A DNA stretch of 64,000 bases. It comes from Limnoperna fortunei (Eukaryota > Mollusca > Bivalvia > Mytilida > Modiolidae). Below, one piece after another: positions 43,616 through 55,300 of the stretch. Positions within the stretch are counted from its first letter, which is position 1. Each line of letters begins with the position of its first letter. A program made the translations under genes and the position numbers. The DNA is taken from the NCBI GenBank assembly GCA_944474755.1, contig OX104123.1, forward strand, positions 61,683,898 to 61,747,897, in the 5' to 3' direction. The notes beneath the pieces are model-generated. The model was not told where the DNA came from. It did not search any database and saw only the letters and a program-made list of their open reading frames with translations.

Positions 43616-44675
43616 TTTAAACTAAAAATACAGAACAAAATAAATGTATGTAATTAGCTTTTGATATCTAATTAATATACAATATGATATTTAAATAAAT
43701 GTACATGTATGGTCACATACATGTACACTAGTGTGCATTTATCTGTGGTCTCAAGCTTAAGGATGTCTTTTTCTGGGTGGCTTCGACTGTTTACACATGT
43801 ACATGTAAGGCAGGTGATGATTTCCGACAATTATAAAGTAAGATTTACTCCATCAAGGTATCCTGATGGAACCATAAAACGATTTATAATCAGTATGATA
43901 ACTAGTGGACATTAAGATATAATTAAACATTTCATCAAAATGCAACATTGATTTGTAACAACAAAGGTTGACAGTGTCGTGTACATTTATTCCACATCCC
44001 ATTTATATTTAAAACACAACTAGTTGAACAGTGTGCGTAATTGATTGTAGACCTATATATAGCCAAAGTCTATCTAAAATCCAGTAAGTCTATGAAGAAT
44101 TTGGAAATTTTATAGTGGAGTATATGGGAAAATTTCTGGAAATTGCAATTCAGGCTATCATGGCTATGACACCGAGTGAGTGAGTGAGTGTTGGTGTCTA
44201 ACGCCCTGTATCGACACACCTAGGCCATGTGGGGCGGTCAATTATTATCACCACCTCCAATGAAATGCATGTCTATCACATGAATTTAAATACCAATAAT
44301 TTTATTCCAACTACAGTCTCTGATTTTTAACAGGTCATAATTTTACAAACAATTTTACCAGTTAGATAATTCATTAAAGCTGTTTAGTGCATTTAACAAT
44401 GCAGAGATAATGCAAATGTATTTAAAGTTCAACAAGTTTGATCTAAATACCGCTTGAAAAGTCTTTTTAACTTTCATAATCAAATAAATTATAAACGTGC
44501 TATTAAATGACAATGATTTATGAATGTTTGGTGAGTTTTGATGCACTTCCACTGCCACCGGCACGACAAGCACTGTTTCAGATTGGCCGTTATAGTCTTG
44601 CCACTGCACATTGTGCTTGTCGGTAAATTGTATTGATACACTTTATAACTTACTCAATTCAATAATAACTCTGTT
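43616..44675. other. Right subterminal region of the ISL2EU element
   Basis: It contains GTAAGATTTACTCCATCAAGGTA near 43829, a direct copy of a motif near 37201 by the left end, so the two ends share a subterminal direct repeat. At 44176-44205 lies GAGTGAGTGAGTG followed by TTGGTGTCTAACGCC, which on the minus strand resembles a retroelement tail with (ACTC)n. No gene. Confidence 0.4.
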
Positions 44676-44769
44676 GGTGTATAATGTACTCCCCGGAAAT
44701 GATATACGGATTCTATATCTCGGAACGAATCCGGAATTATACCATTCCGAACGATTGCGGAATCGTGCC

Positions 44770-46080
44770 ATTGTATCGCAAAAGTCTCGGGAGTGATTTT
44801 GCATGTGAAATATGGTTTTTAATTGTATTGCTAGGGTCTCAAGAGTGATTTTATATATGTAAAATGGTTTTTAATTGTATCACAAAGGTCTGAGGAGTGA
44901 TTTTATATGTGTAATATTGGTTTTAACTGTATCACAAAGGTCTCAGGAGTGATTTTGCATGTGAAATATGGTTTTTAATTGTATTGCTAGGGTCTTAGGA
45001 GTGATTTTATATATGTAATATGGTTTTTAATTGTATCGCAAAGGTCTCGGGAGTGATTTTATATGTGTAATATGGTTTTTAATTGTATCGCAAAGGTCTC
45101 AGGAGTGATTTTATATGTGAAATATGGTTTTTAATTGTATCGCAAAGGTCTCAGGGGTGATTTTCTATGTGTAATATGGTTTTTATTTGTATCGCAAAGG
45201 TCTCAGGAGTGATTTTATATGTGAAATATTGTTTTTTATTGTATCGCAAAGGTCTCAGGGGTGATTTTATATGAGAAATATAGTTTTTAATTGTATTGCT
45301 ACGCAGCTAGGGTCTCAGGAGTGATTTTGTATATGAAATATGGTTTTAAATTGTATGGCTAGGGTCTTAGGACTGATTTGATGTGTAATATGGTTTTTAA
45401 TTGTATTGCTAAGGTCTCAGGAGTGATTTTGTATGTGAAATATGGTTTTCAATTGTATCGCAAAGGTCTCGGGAGTGATTTTATATGTGTAATATGGTTT
45501 TTAATTGTATCGCAAAGGTCTCAGGAGTGATTTTATATGTGAAATATGGTTTTTAATTGTATCGCAAAGGTCTCAGGGGTGATTTTCTATGTGTAATATG
45601 GTTTTTATTTGTATCGCAAAGGTCTCAGGAGTGATTTTATATGTGAAATATTGTTTTTTATTGTATCGCAAAGGTCTCAGGGGTGATTTTATATGAGAAA
45701 TATAGTTTTTAATTGTATTGCTACGCAGCTAGGGTCTCAGGAGTGATTTTGTATATGAAATATGGTTTTAAATTGTATGGCTAGGGTCTTAGGACTGATT
45801 TGATGTGTAATATGGTTTTTAATTGTATTGCTAAGGTCTCAGGAGTGATTTTGTATGTGAAATATGGTTTTCAATTGTATTGCTAAGGTCTCGGGATTGA
45901 TTTTATATTTGTATAATGGTTTTTGATTGCATTTCGTATGTATCAGGAGTGATTTTATATATTTAATTTAGTTTTAATTGTATCTCGAAGGTCTCAGTAG
46001 TGTTTTTTTTTATGTTAAATATGGTTTTTAATATTCTTGCAAAGATCTCGGGAGTGGTATTACAAATGTGATTTTAAATG
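44770..46080. repeat. 52-bp minisatellite, right block
   Basis: It continues the array interrupted at 37060, with the same 52-bp unit and orientation. A multi-unit pattern of about 422 bp, marked by CTACGCAGCTAGGGTCTC at about 45299 and 45721, is duplicated. Units decay towards 46080. Confidence 0.95.
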
Positions 46081-46339
46081 TGTTTTTTGAAAACCACCTT
46101 GGTGAACATTTTCCAATAGAGAATTTTTGTAATAAATTATCCCTTAATTTATTAAACTATAAGGTTTAACAAATATATAACACATAATAAATATACAGTT
46201 GGATTAATACATTTCATTATAGGAGAGTCCGCCGTTACGTCATGAAATCACGTGATTTTACAATTGGTTGGCAAGAAAGCGGATGTTTACATTAGAGACC
46301 AAACTGACAGATGTCATAATGTATTTACGCTAATTCAAG
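46081..46339. other. Upstream region of the THAP exon
   Basis: It holds GGAGAGTCCGCCGTTACGTCA near 46224, possibly a transposon end, then CACGTG (an E-box-like site, about 46249) and an inverted CCAAT box (ATTGG, about 46263). These sit 75-90 bp before the THAP exon ATG and could be its promoter. Confidence 0.4.
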
Positions 46340-46535
46340 ATGGTTGTGTCGTGTTGCGTGGTTAATTGTACAAGTAGATTTGATAAAGAGAATCCAAACA
46401 GTTTTTTCCGAGTTCCAAAAAAACCTGACAGTCGAAGAAAACAGTGGATATCTGCCATCAAGCGACGAGACCCTAACGGGAAGGCTTGGGAACCGTCTGA
46501 CCACGATCGAGTGTGCCATCGTCATTTCATATCAG
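46340..46535 (+). CDS. THAP-domain exon of a second, deleted ISL2EU-like element
   Basis: From ATG 46340 the exon encodes a near-complete THAP finger: CCVVNC, FFRVPKKPDSRRKQWISAI and VCHRHFISG. It ends at donor ATCAG/GTATGT (46535/46536) in phase 1. The expected DDE region is missing; within 80 bp comes the 3' end of an opposing YqaJ gene. This looks like an element that lost its transposase core but kept both outer genes. A cellular THAP exon is the alternative. Confidence 0.68.
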
Positions 46536-46610
46536 GTATGTTTTCGTTCTATTGATGAGATCGATTTATCAAACATTAGTTTGTATGAATTCGTAAATTA
46601 TGTCAAGCAT

Positions 46611-47794
46611 CTACTTTTCACAGTTTAGACAATACCATTTTCCTTTGGGCTTGCGTCTAATGTTAACACACTTGTAATGAAACCACTGGTATGGACATTC
46701 ATTATTGTTACATTTTATCATGCGCCCATATTCAGGCTGTGCACATAGGCACCATGTCTTGCTATTACTGTTGTTGTTGTCATTGTTGTTGCCATCAAGT
46801 ACTATACTGGTGACTGGCTGGTTTTCCTGATCCCGGGTAATCAGTTCTTTTATGACATAGTTCTTTACAAACTGGTTGCAGATGGTTATCATGGATTGAC
46901 AGAAGTCATTGTCTATTGGAATTCGCACAATAACCAAACTGGGTGCAGGTTCGCATTTTGTGTACACAACAAAGTCACAGAACTGAACTTTTAAAATAAA
47001 CATCTGGAACTGGACCTGTGTAAAATATTTATGAGTTCTTTTTAAATGCAAGTTCTTGTCTAGATAAAAACTAGGGTCGGTGGCTGCTGCTTGCTGGACA
47101 GTTGTATTTTTGTGTTTATATGGACATTTAATCTCCAAAGTACCTTTTCCACAACACTGGCAATTGATTATACCATCTGGGCTCGCCCCAAGAAATGGGT
47201 GATCAGTGCTTATATGAAAACCACTAGCTCTACAACTGAAGACAACATGTTGTTGTGCTTGATGGACTGTGTATGCTTGACGACACTCATCTTCATTGTC
47301 AATACCCCATTTAACAGCCTCCTTCTTTGACAAATTATATCCCATTATCCGATTCACTAAGTTTTCTGGGGGTGTTACTGATCGACGTGTTAACACATCA
47401 TGAGCTTTGGAAGCGGTTACTCGGCCCATCCTGTGCTGGTACCATAGTGAACTTACAGACTGGTTTCTGGTTGCCTCTTCCAGGTTGGATGCCTGATATT
47501 CAGAACATGCATACCCTTCAAACAATGAGTGACATGTTGTATCTAGTGTGCTGCGATCAATGTTGATATCTTGGAATGTGGTAAATAGCTTTGGAAATTT
47601 ATCTGGCTTGTTGACAGGTTCAGGATTTTCTACTTGTGATGGAGCTGTTACCGAAGTGAAGAAGGCCGCATTTGGTATCAATGCGTATAAGCTGTCAAGA
47701 ACATCTGGTGATGGCAATGGTGCTGATCCAGTTGCCTGAATAGAGCTCACTTCTTTAATGCGTCGCCCTTTTATGTGGTCAAATATATCAGTAA
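46611..47794 (-). CDS. YqaJ-type nuclease with C-terminal PHD finger
   Basis: The frame starts after a CCACAG acceptor at about 47795 and is uninterrupted to 46611. The YqaJ core is complete: RMGRVTASKAHDVL, Asp in LGASPDGII, Glu-x-Lys in LEIKCPYKHK, and the Gln/Tyr helix YFTQVQFQMFI. The last 50 residues form a PHD finger (WCLCAQPEYG...CNNNECPYQWFHYKCVNI...WYCLNCEK) with the C4HC3 ligand order. PHD fingers read histone tails, so this could guide the protein to chromatin. It is the partner of the THAP exon at 46340 in a second ISL2EU-like relict. Upstream exons are not visible. Confidence 0.82.
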
Positions 47795-48013
47795 CTGTGG
47801 TTAGTATAACCAGAAAAAAACCTACATATAGACTTTGCAAACTATTTCATATACATGTTTTTAAAGCGTTTAAATAAAAAACTGAAGATAAAACCAACAA
47901 TTGTTCTTTTTTAATCCAGAAATATTAAAAATATCCTCGTACAACTGTTCTATATCAACAATCTACAATTCTGGTTGTACTAGACACAATTCTCCAGCAT
48001 TACCCCTGCGAGA

Positions 48014-48372
48014 AGTTCAAGAAATGTTCAAGAACTATTCTAGAACCTGTTCTAGACCTGTTCTAGAACAATTCATGAACGTTAAATGGCCCAATCAAGA
48101 ACTAAAAAGTTCAAGAACAGTTCTTGAATTTCTAGAACCTAGTTCTTGAACATAACTTCTTGAACTAAATTTTCAAGAACTAGGTTCTAGAATTTCAAGA
48201 ACTAGGTTCTAGAATTTCAAGAACTAGGTTCTAGAATTTCAAGAACTGTTCTTGAACTTTTTTGGTTCTTGTTCGGACCCTTTAACATTCATGAACAGGT
48301 TCTAGAATAGTTCTTGAACATTTCTTCAAATGTTCTAGAACAATTCTTCAAATGTTCAAGAAGTTCTTGAAA
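48014..48372. repeat. Foldback packed with TTCnnGAA (heat-shock-element-like) motifs
   Basis: About 24 copies of TTCnnGAA lie within about 360 bp (TTCTAGAA, TTCAAGAA, TTCTTGAA, TTCATGAA). The outer arms, about 48014-48090 and 48275-48372, are inverted copies of each other. The centre holds a 22-bp tandem unit (TTTCAAGAACTAGGTTCTAGAA) repeated three times. It lies between the YqaJ-PHD gene and the last exon of the BEN-domain gene. TTCnnGAA is the core of heat-shock factor sites; whether HSF binds is unknown. Confidence 0.85.
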
Positions 48373-48821
48373 ACTTCTATAGAAATTGAGAGTACTCAAT
48401 AAGTTTAAAATGCAAAGGTTATACATTAAGATAGATATTCAAAAACGAACAAACACAGAGAATAGCCCACTCGTAATGAATCAATGTACAAAGTAACAGT
48501 TTAAAAGTAAGACCCCTGTGACTGGAGTAATGTGAATACAATGAATTACTTGTGATAATATGTGAGAAAAATTCACTTAATTCCCCAAACAGGAAGTAGA
48601 TGTTAAAAAGGCCTGAAATTTAATCCCACCATATGAGACTACCAACTTTGGCTGCATACAATATTTCAGAACTCTACAATAATAGTCTCTGAGAAAGCTT
48701 TGACGGAAATTTTGATCATTCGACGGACGGGCTAGTCAAAACATGTTGTTGCTTGGTGTAAATATGACACAAAATACCAATGAATGCTAATTTATTTTTG
48801 AAATGTCAAACAGACATAATT
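48373..48821. other. 3' flank of the BEN-domain gene
   Basis: AT-rich, with a short CATTCGACGGACGG-type end near 48,720 resembling the terminal region of hairpin-ended elements. No gene is seen. Confidence 0.4.
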
Positions 48822-49371
48822 CTATTGGCATTTTTTAAGATTTCTTCGAAGAATTTTTTGAATGTTTTCAAATTTCTTTATAATTTCATTGGTTTCAAAA
48901 GCGGTATGTTTGCAAACCACCATCTTCAATAATTCGAATTTTTCACTATTTAAAGCTGGTTTCACATTATCACCCGATTTTGCAGTTTTTTTCCCTGTTC
49001 TACTACAATGAATTAACTCCTCATTTGTAAATAGTTTTGAACAAACGCATTATTTTTTATTGAGTTTATTATTGTCACCATTCACATTTTTTATGCTTTG
49101 TTCCAACTCCTCAATAGTACATGTAATATCACGTGTATCTGTTTTTACACTCTGACTCTGTTCAGTTTCTACTTTCTCTTCTGTTTTGGTTTTTTCACTT
49201 AGCTCTGCAGTTTCAGTTACATGTATCTTCTTATTTTTCTGTGATATTGGTTCACTCTTTATCTTTTCTAATGGTTCACTCTTTATCTTCTCTAAAACAG
49301 CAATGCGTTCTTCCAACTTCTTATAATTTTTTTTAATTTGGTTGTCTCTTCCTCAAGCCTGAGCAGTCTTT
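48822..49371 (-). CDS. BEN-domain exon (last exon)
   Basis: The acceptor TTTGTAG precedes a leucine-zipper-like start (RLLRLEEETTKL). An A8 run near 49,330 then shifts the frame by one base relative to the following coiled coil (LEERIAVLEKIKSEP) and a Ser/Thr/Glu-rich linker. A single TAA at 49050-49052 interrupts without a frame change. After it comes SKLFTNEELIHCSRTG...KPALNSEKFELLKMVVCKH and a final helix, the pattern of a BEN domain, ending at TAG 48822. Confidence 0.62.
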
Positions 49372-52300
49372 CTACAAAGAAAATCATTTAGCAATAAACA
49401 AACTGTTTGATATCAGATACGTTATGACACATAGCAAAAAAAACAATCAGACTGGATAGCAGGTGTGAGCTACAGTGACACTTTTGTAGAGCTAAATGAG
49501 CTGAACATTTAAGCAAGCAACAACTTTTCTCTACCTGCAAAATTCTAAACGCTATTTTTGACCTATAAGGGGTCATCTGACAACTTTGACCCAATGGAGA
49601 CTTTTGTAGAGCTTTGCATGCTGGAGAAGGCAGGTTGCCTCAGTTTTCCTCAATCTATTATACTTTTTGAACTATAATCTGACCCCCTCGTCTATTTTAA
49701 GCAATGGCGTCCATGTATTTCGACGGAACAAAATTCGAAACACAAGTTTGGTGCAGACACCGTAAGGAACAACCATACCAAGTTTCAGAGGAAGTTTTTG
49801 AAAAGTTGTTTATAGACGACTATTGACGCAAAGTGATGGCAATTAGCTCACATGTGAGCTAAAAATACATTTTCCAATAGCATGTCTTTCTATATGTGGA
49901 TTGTGTCTTTCTGGTACATATTCCATAATCTTTCGTTTTAATATTGATGGCAATGATATTGACAGGATGTTCTTCATATTCAATCTGTTTAACTTATAGC
50001 TTCGCGTTTATTTACATTTATGTATATATTGACCTCACTTGGATACTAACCCCGTGTGGGACCCGGGGCACAGGAGAATAGGCCCACGGCTTCCTCAGCC
50101 TGCAGTAAGAGTCTGCTAACAGAGGCAACACTTGCCGTGTGTTGCGACCCGTGTCGATTACAGGACGGGATTTCAGTAGGCCGGGTAAACGGTCTCGATA
50201 ACCTACTGAACCCTTACTTTTTCTAGACGGGAAATCGAGTTAGCCCTGACTTCGATGAATCGGCATGTCACGTCTTGCCCTTTGTGAATCCTTCTCATTT
50301 TAGCTATTCTATTACATTAATTTCCAAACTATTCCATGAAATGTATTTACCAATTTATAGACAGCTTCCTTTAAGGATTTACAAAGAAGGCGGTGGCTGA
50401 AAGGCAAAGCTTCCTCAGCTTTATAGAGTCGACATGTTTGCCGTGTGTTGCAACCCGTGATGGTGGAGGAAGGGATCCTGGTGGTTGAGAGATCACTCTC
50501 TGCTGCATCTATTAGTGCGGGTCAGCGGGTTTCGATTTTCAATACACCACTTTGGCCCTGACTTCAACTAGACGGGAGGCCGGATGGACACGGTTCGGTC
50601 AATCGGCTGGTCACGCCGAGCCCTTAACAAGCTTGTCGTCATTCTTCTTAACACTTGATTATATCTCGTGATTCTTACTACCAAAGTTGTTCAATAACAG
50701 GCTGTTAAGAAAGCGGTGGCTAATGGGTCAATCAAGTAGACAGAATTTCGAACGGTTGTTTCGCCAGTTAGCTCTGGCACGAGGCTTGCGTTCGCCAAGA
50801 AATTCGTCTGTTTGAGTATACCACCCTTGGAACACCTGATGCTTTCTGCAGGAGATCCGCAGAGTCTAGGCATCGCCCCTATTGGCACTCCGTGGCGGGT
50901 GGGTGACAAGGGTGGTGAACCACATTCTTCTCATCATGGCTTCTGAAACAAATATAAAAAATGGTCCAAAAAAAAGAAAAAATGACTTACCGCTTGAAGA
51001 AATGGTTGATGAAGACTTCTGGTCAAGATTCATTGTATTATCCAGCAAAGATCCTAGTAAACCAATAACCAAAATCTCTCCATTCGTTATTGAAAAGTGA
51101 TAAAAGGTTGTGCAGGAGATGTTAAGAACGTCACCAAGATGAAAACATCACCTACCCTGAGGCTCGTCGTCTGTACAGTTCGGCGAGCAATCCATCATCT
51201 GCCACATCATACGCCAGCGTGACCAAACGCGTTTATGTAACAACTGAAACGCAAACTATGATCACCTGGCCTATTGGTAAACAAGACCCAGAACGACTTC
51301 CAGTTGAAACAACTGACAAAATCATTCAATCTTCACGAAAATCTTCATCTTCTCAAACTGCTACGTCTTCAGCACCCTCTCAATCCTCAACCAATTCTTC
51401 AAGCAGCCCAAAAAAAAATTCAAAAACTATTTCCAATTCAAATTCTTCAAATTCTAATAAAAACTCAAATCAAAAAGGAGATCGTACTCCAAAACTGCTT
51501 CGGGATCCCATTAAGGTCCACAACAGGTTTGGTAGTCTAGATCATATAGACACTACTATCTGGGGCGATCCCATGGATACACTACCCCCAGATACTGGAT
51601 CTAAAAGTAGATCCCCTAGCAGAAACCGGCGGAATAGCCCCAAAAAAACTGTCAACTATTCCCCTATTCGCAGACCATAATGGGTACAATAATACAATGG
51701 AATTGTCGAGGTCTTAAGATAAACTTTCTTGAAATTACATTATTAGTTCAAGCATTTCTTCCTGTTGCATTTTGCCTCCAAGAATCCCACCTAAAACGAA
51801 GTGATAACATATCTTTAAAAAACTACTCTATATACAGCACATATGTAGACGAGAATGATAGAGCTGCTGGCGGCTCTACCATTCTTGTAAAAGATCAAGT
51901 TCTACATAGCCCTGTAGATCTCAACACTGATCTTCAGGCGGTTGCTGTTAGAATATCTTTAGACAAAACAATTACTTTATGCTCTGTGTATATCCCTCCG
52001 AATTCTTCATTAAATTTAAATCAGTTGAAACATCTTACTGATCAGCTTCCGGCCCCTTATATATTACTTGGGGACTTCAACGGACACAACCCTTTGTGGG
52101 GCAGTAACACAATAAACGATAAAGGTAAAATTATTGAAGGCTTAATGAATCAGGAAGATCTGTGTATTTTTAATGATGGAACCAATACATATTTACATCC
52201 TGGGAATGGATCATATTCGGCTATTGATCTTACAATAGCAGATCCTTCTCTTTTGCCCGATTTCTCCTGGAAAGTCCATGATGATCTCTGCGGCAGTGAT

Positions 52301-55300
52301 CACTTTCCCATTATATTGGAATCTTTGCACTCTTCCATCACAGAACGAGCCCCTCGGTATAAATTCAACAAAGCCAATTGGCCTCTATTTGAACAACTCT
52401 GTATGGAGCGACTTAACTCGGATACTTTTAAAGCTATTTCTGATCCAATTTTAAAATTCAATGAAACACTTATTTCAATTGCTGATGAAACAATTCCTAA
52501 GACCTCGACAAATCCAAAACATCCTAGTAAACCATGGTTCGATCACAGCTGTGAGGACGCTATTAAAGATCGGAAAAAAGCCGAACGACGCTTTAATAAA
52601 CACCCAACTCAAAATAATCTTAGCCACTTACGAATTTTTCGAGCGAAAGCTCGCAGGGTAACGAAACAAAGACGACGCACCTCTTGGCGTAACTTTGTTT
52701 CTAAACTAAATAACCATACCCCTATGAATAAAATTTGGAACATGATTCGTAAAATTAAAGGTAAAAACAGTAAAGCTAATGTCCATCATTTAAAGGATGG
52801 ACATGACTTGTTAACATCAGAGACAGATATATCTAACAAATTGGCCGAAACATTTGCAAAACACTCGTCTGCTGAAAATTATCATCCCGATTTTCAGCGC
52901 ATCAAAACTCAAAAAGAAAAATCCAAACTTAATTTCCAGTCAAAAAATTTAGAAGATTACAATGCACCTTTTGCTTTGGAAGAACTCAAAATTTCTCTAA
53001 ACAAATCACACGATACAGCATGTGGCCCAGATGAAATACACTATCAACTTCTTAAACATCTCCCACAGTCTTCTTTACAATGTCTTTTAAATCTTCTTAA
53101 CAGTATTTGGGAAACGGGTGACTTACCTTCTATTTGGAAAATGGCTACCGTTGTTCCTATTCCAAAACCAGGTGGGGATCATTCAGAAGCGTCGAACTAT
53201 CGGCCTATAGCCCTTACAAGTTGCGTCTGTAAGACCATGGAACGGATGATTAATGATCGCCTTGTCTGGTTTCTTGAATCCAATAACCTTCTATCAAATA
53301 TACAGTGTGGATTCCGACAAGGACGAAGTACCATGGACCATTTGGTACGTTTTGAAACTTTTATTCCAAACGCCTTTGCCAAAAATGAACATTCGATTTA
53401 GAAAAAGCATATGACACAACATGGAAATATGGTATTTTAAAAGATCTTGTTGATATGGGGTTGAAAGGTAGACTTCCTACCTTTATTTCAAACTTTTTAT
53501 CTAACAGAGAATTTAAAGTCCGGGTTAATTCCACATTATCGGACCCATTTGAACAAGAAATGGGTGTCCCTCAAGGAAGTATTTTATCAGTAACTTTATT
53601 TAGTATTAAAATTAATAGTCTGTCTCAAGTCTTGAAAGACAATATTGATGGTTCTCTCTATGTTGACGATTTCCTCATTTGCTATCGGGGAAAAAACATG
53701 AACAATATTGAACGTCAACTACAGTTATGTTTACATAGAATAGAGAAATGGGCAATGGAAAATGGATTTAAATTTTCCACTTCCAAAACTGTCGGTATGC
53801 ATTTTTGTAACAAGAGAAAAATGCATCCTGATCCCGAACTTACATTGTATAACAACCCTATTAAAATTGTGAAAGAAACTACTTTTCTTGGTTTGATATT
53901 CGACTCCAAACTTACCTTTCTTCCCCATATCAAAATGTTGAAGACTAAGTATCTTAAAGCTCTCGATATTTTAAAAGTCGTATCCAGCACTGACTGGGGT
54001 GCGGACCGCGATACATTACTGAATTTATATAGATCGCTGGTTCGATCGAAATTAGATTATGGTTGTTTTATTTATGGCTCAGCTCGCAAGTCATATGTCA
54101 AAATCCTTGATACCGTTCACCATCAAGGATTGCGACTATGTCTTGGAGCTTTTAGAACCACACCTGTAAATAGTTTATATGTGGAAGCAAACGAGCCTTC
54201 TTTGTATCAAAGAAGAATTAAGCTCGGTTTGCAATATGCAACAAAACTTAAGGCATATCCTACCAATCCTGCTCATGACTGTGTTTTCAAACCTTTTTAT
54301 AAACCAATTTTCGATAATCATCCAAACAAAATTAAACCTTTTGGCCTAAGAATTGAATCTCATTTGGAAAATTCTGGTATCTGTATAGATGAAATTGCCG
54401 CAATTAAAATTCCTCACAATCCTCCATGGTTAAATCCTAAACCAGTTTTTATTTATGATTTGCGAAAATATAAAAAAATCTGACACAAACCACTTGATTA
54501 TTCAGCAACATTTTGCAGAGATTAAATCTTGCTATCCTGATCACAGCTCAATTTATACGGATGGATCGAAGGATGGTGATAAAGTCGCTTCAGCCGCTGT
54601 CTTCGGAGAGCGAGTTGAAACTCGCCGTCTTCCTTCTTCTTCTTCCGTATTTAGTGCAGAAGCCCAAGCCATTCTTCTTGCACTAAAAATTGTTGCCTCG
54701 TCAGTGGAGGATAAATTTCTTGTCTGCTCCGATTCTTTATCGTGCCTTCTTGCCATTGAAAATAACAAAGTTAAAAATCCATTTATTTTTAAAATTATTC
54801 AAATCTACAGGTCCTTAACAAATTAGGTAAAGTTGTAGTGTTTTTCTGGATTCCCAGTCATGTGGGAATCTATGGAAACACAGTCGTGGACAGGGAAGCT
54901 AGGAGTGCCTTAAATAATGACATTATCAACTGTAAACTACCTTTTACTGATTTTAAGTCATTTATTTTAAAATATATTTATAATTTGTGGCAAACTGGTT
55001 GGGATCTCGAAGTTCATAATAAACTTCATGAGATCCAACCACTTATTCGCCATACAAATTTTAACACTTTTACATGTCGAAGAGACCAAGTAGTTTTTAC
55101 ACCCATAATTATATTTTAAATAGTGAATCACGACCCGAGTGTGTGCTATGTAACAGTCCGTATTCAATCAAGCATGTCTTGATGGACTGTGTTGACGTGG
55201 CCCACATTCGGGAACGTTTTTATACTGTGACTTCTTACTTCAATTTGTTTACAACTGTCGCTGGCGACAAAATTCTACAGTTCTTAAAGGAAATTAATTT

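Larger units (their letters stand above)
37061..44769. mobile_element. ISL2EU-type DNA transposon, 7709 bp
   Basis: The ends GGCACAGTTCCGCAATAGCT (left) and the complement of GGCACGATTCCGCAATCG (right) form imperfect inverted repeats over about 80 bp, sharing ACTTCCGGGGAGTA or a close variant inside. An AT dinucleotide flanks both ends (37059-37060 and 44770-44771), the target duplication expected for ISL2EU. The element encodes a THAP-DDE transposase (plus) and a YqaJ nuclease protein (minus), the two-gene content known for the superfamily. A 666-bp hairpin-ended element is nested inside. Confidence 0.92.

Noticed and set aside
43829..43860. Direct copy of the 37201 motif as an LTR pair
   Set aside because: Only about 30 bp are shared, with no TG...CA ends or retroviral genes; better read as a subterminal repeat of the ISL2EU element.
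36060..46080. Regular repeats that might be a CRISPR-like array
   Set aside because: Units are contiguous 52-bp tandem copies without unique spacers, in a eukaryotic genome; this is a minisatellite.
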